Under the pieces are notes generated by a model, which did no database searches, was not told where the DNA came from, and was given only the letters and a program-made list of their open reading frames with translations. Position numbers and translations under genes: made by a program. From Pseudomonadota bacterium (GTDB taxonomy: Bacteria; Pseudomonadota; Alphaproteobacteria; Sphingomonadales; Sphingomonadaceae), in the NCBI GenBank assembly GCA_023390675.1, contig JAEWCK010000063.1, forward strand, positions 1 to 21,853: a stretch of DNA of 21,853 nt. Direction: 5' to 3'. Shown in pieces: positions 15,509 to 21,853 of this stretch (the first letter of the stretch is position 1; each line of letters starts with the position of its first letter).

Positions 15509-18352
15509 GTGAGGCAATTGGTGCTCGCTCTTGCTGCGCTGTGCTGCGCCGCGCCGGCCGCCGCGCAGAGCGTGGAGAAAGTGCCCCATGGCGTAGTGGT
15601 GACGCCGGCGAACGGCCCGGCCAAGCGCGTGCGCGTGCTAGCATATGGCGAGCAGAGCTTTCGGGTGACCGCGGTTCCGGGGCGCGATCTCAAGCTTCCT
15701 GAAAGCTTCATGGTGGTCGCCAATGCCTCAGGCGATCCCGAAGTCGTGGAAGCGAGAGGACTGGTGACGCTCAAGTCGCCCCGCGCCAGCGCCGAGATTC
15801 GCCTCTCCGATGGGCGCGTCCAGTTCCGCAACGCACGAGGTGAGCTGGTGCTGGGCGAGACGGCGCGCGGCTTCGCGCCTGTCACGGTCGAGGGCAAGTC
15901 CTTCCTCGCGACGCTCCAGCAGTTCAATCGCAGCACCGACGAGGGCTTTTACGGCCTCGGCCAGCACCAGAACCGGCAGATGAACTACAATGGCGAGGAC
16001 GTCGAACTCGCCCAGCACAATATGGACATCGCGGTGCCGTTCGTCGTCTCGACGCGCAACTACGGCGTGCTGTGGGACGACAATTCGATCACGCGCTTCG
16101 GCAATCCCGAGCCCTATGCGCCGGTCGGGAAAGGCATCCGCGTCTCGAGCGGCGGCAAGCCGGGCTGGAAAGCCGACTACTATCTCGGCGAGAAGCTGGC
16201 AGTGAGCCGGCGGGAAGCGACGATCGACTATCAGTTCATCCGCGACCAGAAGAACTGGCCCGAGGCCGCCAGGGCGCAGACCGTCGCCTCGCCCGATAGC
16301 GGGCAGAACACCGCGGGCGTCGTCGTCGGCAAGCAGCATGTCGTGTGGACAGGGAGCGTCACGCCCGACAAGACCGGCGTGCACAAGTTCCGGCTCTATG
16401 TGTCGAGCTATGTGAAGCTCTATGCCGACGGCAAACTGGTGATCGACGCGTGGCGGCAGAACTGGAACCCGTGGTTCCGCAATTTCGAGCTGCCGATGAC
16501 CGCGGGCAAGCCGATCGAGCTCAGGATCGAATGGGAGCCCAATGCGGGCTATATCGCGCTCTTCCACTCGGATCCGCTCCCCGCGCCCGATCGCCATTCG
16601 CTCTGGCTCTCCTCCGAGGCAGGGCATGCGATCGACTATTATTTCGTCGGCGGCGCGAGCATGGACGACGTGATCGCGGGCTATCGCGGGCTCACCGGCA
16701 AATCCGAGATGATGCCCGCCTGGGCATATGGCTTCTGGCAGAGCCGCCAGCGCTACGAGACGCAGGAGCAATTGCTCGGCGTTGTGCGCGAATATCGAAA
16801 GCGCGAGATCCCGATCGACAATATCGTGCAGGACTGGTTTTACTGGCCGGAGAACGCCTGGGGCTGCCAGTGCTTCGACGAGAAACGCTTCCCCGATCCG
16901 GTGGGGATGGTCAACGAGGTGCACGCGCTCAATGCGCGGGTGATGATCTCGGTCTGGCCCAAATTCTATCCGACGACCGAGAATGGCAAGGCGCTCAGGG
17001 CCAAGGGGGGGCTCTACGAGCGGCCGCTCGAGGCCGGGCAGAGGGACTGGGTAGGGCCGGGCTACGCCAACACCTATTACGATCCCTACGCCAAGGACGC
17101 GCGCGAGCTTTATTTCGAGCAGGTCGCCAAGGGGCTGGTCTCGAAGGGCTTCGACGCCTGGTGGATGGACGCGACCGAGCCCGACTGGCACTCGAACCTG
17201 TCGATCGAGGAACGGGCGTATCAGATGGGCTCGCCCAATTCGGGTCCGGGCGCATCGGTGTTCAACAGCTTCCCGCTGGTCCATGGCGGCGGTATGGCCG
17301 AGGGACTGCGCAAGGCGGAGCCCGACAAGCGGCCCTTCATCCTGACGCGCTCGGGGTTCGCGGGCACGCAGCGGACGAGTTCTGCGCTGTGGTCGGGCGA
17401 CGTCGCGGCGCGGTGGAGCGACTTGCGCGACCAGATCTCGGCGGGAGTGAACCTGTCGATGTCGGGCATTCCCAACTGGACGCACGACATCGGCGGCTTT
17501 GCGCTCGAGGACCGCTACACCAAGCAGGACCCGGGCGCCGTCGCCGAGTGGCGCGAGCTCAATCTGCGCTGGTTCCAGTTCGGCGCCTTCTCGCCGCTCT
17601 TCCGCAGCCACGGCGAGAGCCCGAAGCGCGAGATCTACGAGATCGCGAAGGACGACAAGGCGATGTACGATGCGATGGTCGCGTACGATCGGCTTCGTTA
17701 CCGGCTGATGCCGTACATCTACACCATCGCCGCCGACACCTGGCACAAGGACGGCACGATGATGCGCGGGCTGGCGATGGACTTCGCCGCCGACCGCAAG
17801 ACGTGGAACGTAGACGACGAATATATGTTCGGCCCGGCGTTCCTCGTCGCGCCGGTGACGGTGTTCGAGGCGCGGTCGCGCGACGTTTACCTGCCCGCCG
17901 GGGCGGACTGGTACGATTTCGCGACCGGAGCCTTCGCCAAGGGCGGGCAGATGATCAAGGCTGCGGCGCCGCGCGAGCGGATGCCGCTGTTCGTCCGCGC
18001 GGGATCGATCGTGCCGACCGGCGCGGCGCTGCAATATACCGGCGAGCAGCCAGACGGGCCGATCGTGCTCCATGTCTTCACCGGCGCGGATGGCGAATTC
18101 TCGCTGTACGAGGATGACGGGCTCAGCCCCGCCTACAAGCAGGGCAAGTTCGCGCGCGTGCCGGTGCGCTGGAACGAAGCGGCGGGCACGCTGACGATCG
18201 GCGCACGCGAGGGCAGCTATGACGGCATGCCCGACAAGCGCGCGATTTCGGTGCGTTTCTATACGCCGGGCAAGCCGACCGCGCCCGACTTCGCCGAGAG
18301 CGACCTGCAGTTCGTCTATGACGGCAAGGAGATCGTGGTTCGGCGGCCGTAA
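15509..18352 (+). CDS. GH31 alpha-xylosidase/alpha-glucosidase with inserted PA14 domain, periplasmic
   Basis: A 947-aa protein with a signal peptide (about 1-20, ending APAAAQ), an N-terminal beta domain, a PA14-like insert (about 255-355: VWTGSVTPDKTGVHKFRLYV, YADGKLVIDAW, WEPNAGYIALFHS) and a GH31 barrel. The nucleophile is D554 in WWMDATEPDW and the acid/base D631 in ALWSGDVAARW. A C-terminal beta domain follows (MPLFVRAGSIVPTG). The same architecture is known in Cellvibrio Xyl31A, which removes xylose from xyloglucan oligosaccharides, with PA14 thought to extend the binding site. The WPENAWGCQCFDEKRFPDP region also fits that group. GTG 15509 is the start, with AAAGGA nine bases upstream and a signal peptide directly after. 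Alpha-glucosidase activity cannot be excluded from sequence alone. Confidence 0.9.
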   Translation: MRQLVLALAALCCAAPAAAQSVEKVPHGVVVTPANGPAKRVRVLAYGEQSFRVTAVPGRDLKLPESFMVVANASGDPEVVEARGLVTLKSPRASAEIRLSDGRVQFRNARGELVLGETARGFAPVTVEGKSFLATLQQFNRSTDEGFYGLGQHQNRQMNYNGEDVELAQHNMDIAVPFVVSTRNYGVLWDDNSITRFGNPEPYAPVGKGIRVSSGGKPGWKADYYLGEKLAVSRREATIDYQFIRDQKNWPEAARAQTVASPDSGQNTAGVVVGKQHVVWTGSVTPDKTGVHKFRLYVSSYVKLYADGKLVIDAWRQNWNPWFRNFELPMTAGKPIELRIEWEPNAGYIALFHSDPLPAPDRHSLWLSSEAGHAIDYYFVGGASMDDVIAGYRGLTGKSEMMPAWAYGFWQSRQRYETQEQLLGVVREYRKREIPIDNIVQDWFYWPENAWGCQCFDEKRFPDPVGMVNEVHALNARVMISVWPKFYPTTENGKALRAKGGLYERPLEAGQRDWVGPGYANTYYDPYAKDARELYFEQVAKGLVSKGFDAWWMDATEPDWHSNLSIEERAYQMGSPNSGPGASVFNSFPLVHGGGMAEGLRKAEPDKRPFILTRSGFAGTQRTSSALWSGDVAARWSDLRDQISAGVNLSMSGIPNWTHDIGGFALEDRYTKQDPGAVAEWRELNLRWFQFGAFSPLFRSHGESPKREIYEIAKDDKAMYDAMVAYDRLRYRLMPYIYTIAADTWHKDGTMMRGLAMDFAADRKTWNVDDEYMFGPAFLVAPVTVFEARSRDVYLPAGADWYDFATGAFAKGGQMIKAAAPRERMPLFVRAGSIVPTGAALQYTGEQPDGPIVLHVFTGADGEFSLYEDDGLSPAYKQGKFARVPVRWNEAAGTLTIGAREGSYDGMPDKRAISVRFYTPGKPTAPDFAESDLQFVYDGKEIVVRRP

Positions 18353-18382
18353 AGGGGGAGCCTTGCGACGGTCGCCGAGGGT

Positions 18383-18422
18383 GGCTGCCTGTCCGGTGCG
18401 AGGAGGCGCCGGACGGGCAGCC
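18383..18422. terminator. Long hairpin between convergent GH31 and lactonase genes
   Basis: GGCTGCCTGTCCGGTGC (18383-18399) pairs over 17 positions, including two G-U pairs, with 18406-18422 around a GAGGAG loop. It lies 30 bases after the GH31 stop and 8 bases past the lactonase stop, so it could end transcripts from both sides. No T-tract is present. Confidence 0.5.
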
Positions 18423-18430
18423 CCATCGCC

Positions 18431-19195
18431 TCAGCCATCGAGCCGATAGATCCGCCGGGCGTTGCCGCCGAACACCGCTTCGTGCGCCGCGGGCGAGACG
18501 ATCGCACGCGCCATCTCCAGCCAGCCGAAATAGCTTCCCGCCAGCTCGAGCACTGGCCAGTCGCTACCCCAGATCAATCGCTCGGCGCCGAATATGTCGA
18601 GCAGCCATTCGCCGACCATGGCGACCTGCTCGTGCTGGCCGGGCGCCGCTTCGGTGAGCAGCCCGGAGAGCTTGCACGCGACATTGGGGTATTCCGCGAG
18701 ACGCAGCATCTCGGCGCGCCAGCCGCCGAGATCGCCGCCTGCGATGTCGGGCTTGCCGCCGTGATCGATCACGATCGCGAGGCCCGGATGGTGCTCGGCG
18801 AGGCGGGCGAGCGCGGGCAGATGGCGCGGGCGAACGAGCGCGTCGAGCACGAGGCGGCGCTCGGCCATCGCGCCGGGGTCGAAGCCGTCGTACCAGTCAT
18901 CCGCCTTGCCCTGCACCATCGGGCGCAGCCCCTTGAGCCACGGGTCGTCGGGGAAGGGAGCGGCGAAGTCGCTCCAGCCGATCACGCCGAGGATGAAGTC
19001 GTGCATCTCGGCGAGTTCGAGCAGCCATGCGGTGTCGCGGGCGCTTTCCTGGCTCTGGACGAGCAGGCTTTCGCCGCCGGGCCAGGCGGCCGGGAGATAG
19101 TCGCGGTGGATCGCCGCCTGGGCTTCGGTGGGCCAGGTGCAGTCGTGGGCGCCGAGCTTCCAGAAATGCTGGTGCGCGTCGACGGTGGCGCTCAC
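18431..19195 (-). CDS. Amidohydrolase-2 family lactonase, probable L-fuconolactonase
   Basis: A 254-aa amidohydrolase-superfamily protein with the metal-binding VDAHQHFW (H8, H10) at the N-terminus, VIDHGGKPDI (H145) in the middle and IWGSDWPV (D212) near the C-terminus. This is the pattern of L-fuconolactonase and L-rhamnonolactonase-like enzymes (COG3618). It would open L-fucono-1,5-lactone to L-fuconate, the substrate of the dehydratase at 7950-9257. The start is GTG 19195, overlapping the fucosidase stop as GTGA, so it is translationally coupled to GH29. It has no signal peptide and acts in the cytoplasm although its operon partner is exported. At 254 aa it is somewhat shorter than typical members. 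The precise sugar lactone is inferred from context. Confidence 0.85.
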   Translation of the reverse strand: MSATVDAHQHFWKLGAHDCTWPTEAQAAIHRDYLPAAWPGGESLLVQSQESARDTAWLLELAEMHDFILGVIGWSDFAAPFPDDPWLKGLRPMVQGKADDWYDGFDPGAMAERRLVLDALVRPRHLPALARLAEHHPGLAIVIDHGGKPDIAGGDLGGWRAEMLRLAEYPNVACKLSGLLTEAAPGQHEQVAMVGEWLLDIFGAERLIWGSDWPVLELAGSYFGWLEMARAIVSPAAHEAVFGGNARRIYRLDG

Positions 19196-20790
19196 GCGAT
19201 TCCCCGGCCGTCTATCCGCACGACGGGGACGAAATCATCCTTGCCCGGCGGGGGCAGGGTGACGCTCAGGCCCCCGGCGGTGTGCGCGAACTTGGCGTTG
19301 CCGCCGCCGAGCAGGGTTATGCGCTCTACCGGCAGCCCGGCCAGCGCCGTCAGGGTGACTGGTTCGCTCGGCCATTTGAGGAAGGCGGCGTAGAGCGCTC
19401 CCTTGTTGGTCGTGTAGCGCACGTCCCCGGCGGCGAACGCGACCTTGCTCTCGTTGAACATGCCGCCCGAGAGCTGTGTCGGGCCTTCGCCATAGACGCG
19501 CCACGGCCGCGAGCCGAAGATCGCGGCGTCGCCGTTGCGTTGCATCCAGCGCGTGATACCGGCAACGATCTTCTCCTCCTCGGAATCGATCGTGCCGTCG
19601 CCGCGCATCGGGATCGAGAGCAGCAGATTGCCATTCTTCGAGACCACGTCGCACAGCCGCTGGATCACTTTCTCGGCAGGGACATAGGCCTTCGCGTCGT
19701 ACCGCCAGCGATTGTAATGCCAGTCGCCGATGCAGGTGCAGGTCTGCCAAGGCTCGGGCTGGAGCCCGTCGGCGAAGCCGCGCTCGACATCGTCGACCAG
19801 CGCGGTCTTCTGATAGGGCGAGAGCTTCTTGGCGGTCATCACCACTTCGACCTGGCCGTGATCGGCGATGCTCTGCGCGTAGTAGTGCGCGAGCGCCTCG
19901 ATCCCGACCGGGCCGAAGGGCAGGGCGTGATCGTCCATATAGACCATGTCCGGCCGGTATTTCTCGACCAGGTCCTGCTGGCGGAGCAGCCATTTGGCGA
20001 CATGGTGCGGGTTCTGCTCGGGGGCGAACTCCATCCAGCGGCGGTCGTGGACGCCGTGCCACTCTTCCATCGCTTGCCTGGACGCTATCCCGTCGGGCGG
20101 CACCATTGCGGGACCGGTGTAGAGTTCCTGCGGGTCGAGGCCGTCCCACCATTTGCCCACGCCATCGGCCTTGCGCAGCTTGAACGCGTCGTAGCGCTCG
20201 CCCTTGCGCGGACCCTCGGCGTCGTAGCCGTAAGCGGGCTGCCACCAGTGCCAGGCGTGGGCGCTGTGATTGCTGACCGCGAAGCGCAACCCCTCGGCGC
20301 GCGCGATCTTTGCCCAGGTTCCGATGATGTCGCGCTTCGGACCGACGCGCAACGTGTTCCAGGCGTGGTGCTTGCTGTCGAATGTGTCGAGATTGTCGTG
20401 GTGGTTGGCGAGCGCCATGAAGTAGCGCGCGCCCGCAGCCTTATAGAGTCCGATCAGGTGCGCGGGATCCCAGTTCTCCGCCTTCCAGCGGTTTTCGATC
20501 TCGATGAAGCCGGTATCGGCGGGGTGGCCGTAGTTCTTGAGGTGGTGCTCGTAGAACGGGTCGCCCTGGATATACATCTTGCGGCCGTACCAGTCGCCGA
20601 ACTCGGGCACGCACTGCGCGCTCCAATGCGCCCAGATGCCGAATTTGGCGTCGCGGAACCAGTCGGGGACGCGGAAGGCGGCGGCGATGCTCGACCAGTT
20701 AGGATCGACCGCGCCGCGCGCCGGCACCGCGGCAATCCCGGCCGCGCTCGCGAGCCCTCCCAGCGCTTGCCGGCGTGAGAACAGAGCCAC
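19192..20790 (-). CDS. GH29 alpha-L-fucosidase with Tat-type signal
   Basis: A 532-aa protein. The N-terminus, with SRRQAL at 5-10 and a weakly hydrophobic Ala-rich stretch ending VPARGA, fits a twin-arginine export signal. The GH29 barrel shows FGIWAHWSAQ (50-59), YFMALANHHDNLDTF (123-137), the likely nucleophile Asp in DMVYMDDH (D286 or D287) and the barrel end GNLLLSIPMRGDG (387-399). It would release terminal L-fucose from glycans, here probably fucosylated xyloglucan, in the periplasm. No ATG lies near the N-terminus: GTG 20790 is the annotated start, with GGGAG directly adjoining, while a CTG at 20784 has better spacing from GGAGG. The gene is coupled to the lactonase gene downstream. 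The linkage it cuts is not predictable from sequence. Confidence 0.88.
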   Translation of the reverse strand: MALFSRRQALGGLASAAGIAAVPARGAVDPNWSSIAAAFRVPDWFRDAKFGIWAHWSAQCVPEFGDWYGRKMYIQGDPFYEHHLKNYGHPADTGFIEIENRWKAENWDPAHLIGLYKAAGARYFMALANHHDNLDTFDSKHHAWNTLRVGPKRDIIGTWAKIARAEGLRFAVSNHSAHAWHWWQPAYGYDAEGPRKGERYDAFKLRKADGVGKWWDGLDPQELYTGPAMVPPDGIASRQAMEEWHGVHDRRWMEFAPEQNPHHVAKWLLRQQDLVEKYRPDMVYMDDHALPFGPVGIEALAHYYAQSIADHGQVEVVMTAKKLSPYQKTALVDDVERGFADGLQPEPWQTCTCIGDWHYNRWRYDAKAYVPAEKVIQRLCDVVSKNGNLLLSIPMRGDGTIDSEEEKIVAGITRWMQRNGDAAIFGSRPWRVYGEGPTQLSGGMFNESKVAFAAGDVRYTTNKGALYAAFLKWPSEPVTLTALAGLPVERITLLGGGNAKFAHTAGGLSVTLPPPGKDDFVPVVRIDGRGIA

Positions 20791-20798
20791 CTCCCATT

Positions 20799-20812
20799 TT
20801 TGCAAGTGCAAA
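20799..20812. promoter_or_regulatory. Operator-like palindrome at the fucosidase start
   Basis: TTTGCA-AG-TGCAAA is a perfect 6-2-6 inverted repeat nine bases upstream of the GTG start, between the predicted -10 and the ribosome site. A bound repressor here would block transcription at its start. It differs from the 7886 and 10907 palindromes. Confidence 0.5.
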
Positions 20813-20817
20813 CCACT

Positions 20818-20845
20818 TTTATAGGAACAACAGCCTAGCGGCCAA
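20818..20845 (-). promoter_or_regulatory. Candidate promoter of the fucosidase-lactonase operon
   Basis: On the minus strand, TTGGCC (20845-20840) and TATAAA (20823-20818) are separated by 16 bases. The -35 lies in the end of the GNAT gene. Transcription would begin inside or beside the 20799-20812 palindrome, giving a very short leader. Confidence 0.4.
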
Positions 20846-21389
20846 GCGTGCCGTGGGCAACCGTTTGCCGCCACGACATCGGGATATGGACGCCGTCCCC
20901 GGCCTGCTCCTCGAAACCGAGGCGCAGATAGAGGTCTCGCGCGCGCGGATTGTTGACCGCGACGGTCAACCCGATCGTCGCGCCCTTCGCTCCGGCCGCC
21001 TCCTGCAGCCGACGGATCAGCGCAGTGCCCATCCCTCGTCCGCGATGCCGGGGCAGGAAGCCGATGTCGACGATCCGCCACTTCCTGCCGACGCGATCAA
21101 GATAGAGGCGGCCGACAGGCTCGCCTTCGATCTGCACGATCCAGAAAGCCGCCCGCGGAAAGCGATGCACATAATCGGTGTGCTGCAGGCGAAACTGGCT
21201 CTCGAGAAAGGTCTGCTTTTCCGCGGCGGACCAAGGGAGAAGCAGAAGCTCGGCCTCGCGATAGCTTGCATAAAGGCGGGCGAGGAAAGGCAGGTCGGCG
21301 GATGCGGCGGGGCGCAAACACCCGGCAGGCACGCGCGGCAACGATGCGGGCGCGGCGCCGGGGAACGGCGGCAGCGGCGCGGCAAGCAT
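20835..21389 (-). CDS. GNAT-family N-acetyltransferase
   Basis: A 184-aa protein with a GNAT fold. Family features are LRPAASADLPFLARLY near the start, AFWIVQIEGEPVGRLYLDR, the acetyl-CoA loop DIGFLPRHRGRGMGTALI (R116-A123) and VAVNNPRARDLYLRLGFEEQ. It would transfer an acetyl group to an unknown amine. ATG 21389 is the annotated start but has no clear ribosome site; GTG or TTG codons about 20-25 residues in, nearer the beginning of the fold, are possible. It is upstream of the fucosidase on the same strand (44-base gap), but that gap holds a separate promoter and operator. Its likely partners are the DUF6916-like gene and the tail-collar gene to the right, a set I recall seeing together in other genomes. 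Confidence 0.82.
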   Translation of the reverse strand: MLAAPLPPFPGAAPASLPRVPAGCLRPAASADLPFLARLYASYREAELLLLPWSAAEKQTFLESQFRLQHTDYVHRFPRAAFWIVQIEGEPVGRLYLDRVGRKWRIVDIGFLPRHRGRGMGTALIRRLQEAAGAKGATIGLTVAVNNPRARDLYLRLGFEEQAGDGVHIPMSWRQTVAHGTLGR

Positions 21390-21477
21390 CAGCGAGGCAT
21401 GGCGCGGTGGCGCTTCACAAGAGGGGCTCGAACGGGCAAGTTACAAAGATCATCGGTCATGCGTTTTCGGGGGCGGC

Positions 21478-21771
21478 ATGCAATTTCTCAAGCCGGAAGA
21501 TTTCGAGCCCTGGGTGGGCCGCAAGGTTCGCGTCAATACGCTTCCACGGCCGGTGGAAATCACACTCGAACGGATCGAGCGCCGTGCGCCCTTCCGGGGC
21601 CCGCACGATCATCGCGAACCCTTCTCGCTGTTTTTCGAGGCGCCGCTCGAGGTCTACCTGCTCAACGAAACCTATGAGTTCGATTGCGGCAAGGGTGGCC
21701 CGCACAGCATCTTCATAAGCCAGCTGATGCCTTCGCCCGATCGGCGGCATTATCAGGCGGTATTTTCCTGA
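21478..21771 (+). CDS. DUF6916-like small protein
   Basis: A 97-aa protein with the layout I associate with DUF6916: an N-terminal LKPEDFEPWVGRKVRV, a central FSLFFEAPLEVYLLNETYEF and a C-terminal IFISQLMPSPDRRHYQAVFS. It has no signal peptide and looks like a small beta-rich domain. No biochemical function is established that I know of. Members are often found beside genes for phage-tail-collar-type proteins, and the window ends in what appears to be such a gene. GGGGGCGGC just upstream of the ATG at 21478 is an adequate ribosome site. It is divergent from the GNAT gene (88-base gap) and followed by a strong terminator. Confidence 0.65.
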   Translation: MQFLKPEDFEPWVGRKVRVNTLPRPVEITLERIERRAPFRGPHDHREPFSLFFEAPLEVYLLNETYEFDCGKGGPHSIFISQLMPSPDRRHYQAVFS

Positions 21772-21785
21772 GCCCGGCAAGAATA

Positions 21786-21817
21786 CGGCCGCGCAGCGAG
21801 GCTGCGCGGCCGCTTTT
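21786..21817 (+). terminator. Rho-independent terminator after the DUF6916-like gene
   Basis: CGGCCGCGCAGC (21786-21797) pairs perfectly over 12 bp with GCTGCGCGGCCG (21801-21812) around a GAG loop, followed by CTTTT (21813-21817). It begins 15 bases after the DUF6916-like stop. It also lies beyond the stop of the converging gene at the right edge. Confidence 0.8.
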
Positions 21818-21835
21818 AGGACTTGGTACCCGAAC

Positions 21836-21853
21836 TCAGTTGCGCGACGGGAA
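21836..21853 (-). CDS. 3' end of a probable phage-tail-collar-type protein (rest outside window)
   Basis: Read leftwards from the window edge, the last codons are TTC CCG TCG CGC AAC TGA, giving FPSRN followed by a stop. The C-terminus IFPSRN is, in my memory, highly typical of the small tail-collar or microcystin-dependent-type proteins found in tandem copies near DUF6916 and GNAT genes. Only five residues are visible, so the call depends on that ending and the context. Confidence 0.5.
   Translation of the reverse strand, partial: FPSRN

Noticed and set aside
15728..18073. A 781-codon open frame antisense to the GH31 gene
   Set aside because: Shadow of strong GC3 bias; composition is His/Arg/Asp-rich and resembles no protein family.
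19027..20778. A 583-codon plus-strand frame over the GH29 gene
   Set aside because: Antisense shadow of a well-supported GH29 fucosidase with intact motifs.
20791..21081. Longer fucosidase form starting inside the GNAT gene
   Set aside because: The Tat-type signal would become internal, and the predicted promoter and palindrome lie downstream of that start.
20835..21853. A complete prophage or mobile element at the right end
   Set aside because: Only a five-residue tail-collar-like C-terminus, a DUF6916-like gene and a GNAT gene are visible; no integrase, capsid, attachment repeats or change in composition.
1..21853. CRISPR arrays, tRNA genes, rRNA genes and insertion sequences
   Set aside because: No spaced direct repeats, no cloverleaf-like sequence, no transposase and no terminal inverted repeats were seen while reading both strands.

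Overview
The window looks like a chromosomal segment from a sphingomonad-type alphaproteobacterium (Sphingomonas, Sphingobium or a close relative). The evidence is the high GC content with strong GC3 bias, frequent GTG starts, a Caulobacter/Sphingomonas-style TonB-dependent receptor next to a tryptophan-halogenase-family flavoprotein, and signal peptides ending in AxAQ. I see no tRNA, rRNA, CRISPR array, insertion sequence or integrase. The organism call is inference from protein style, not from a marker gene.

Layout. 1-2834 is housekeeping or unknown: the 3' end of rmuC, a secreted TPR protein, and a leftward set of an unknown membrane-anchored protein, a 75-aa two-helix membrane protein and a gamma-type carbonic anhydrase. 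2935-6675 holds a leftward NCS2 permease plus UxaA-family dehydratase pair, with a divergent IclR regulator. 6672-9257 holds L-fucose catabolism genes: an FAH-family hydrolase and a RhaM-family mutarotase running left, and a clear L-fuconate dehydratase running right from a shared, palindromic promoter region. 9232-10818 is a tryptophan-halogenase-family gene running left. 11075-18352 is a rightward operon: TonB-dependent receptor, GH35 beta-galactosidase, and GH31 alpha-xylosidase/glucosidase with an inserted PA14-like domain. 18431-20790 is a leftward pair, a Tat-type GH29 alpha-L-fucosidase followed by an L-fuconolactonase-like amidohydrolase. 20835-21853 holds a GNAT acetyltransferase, a DUF6916-like protein, a strong terminator and the last five codons of what looks like a phage-tail-collar protein.

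How the genes fit together. Fucose, galactose and xylose are the side-chain sugars of fucosylated xyloglucan, and GH29, GH35 and GH31 enzymes are the set that removes them. The receptor-GH35-GH31 order, with PA14 inside the GH31, matches what I recall of the Cellvibrio xyloglucan locus. Released L-fucose would then enter the non-phosphorylating route: mutarotase, (dehydrogenase, not here), lactonase, fuconate dehydratase, (2-keto-3-deoxy-fuconate dehydrogenase, not here), diketo-acid hydrolase. The window therefore reads as a polysaccharide-utilisation locus fused to a catabolic cluster for its terminal sugar. The function-unknown halogenase sits between the two halves. Three distinct operator-like palindromes (near 7893, 10913 and 20805) suggest more than one regulator.
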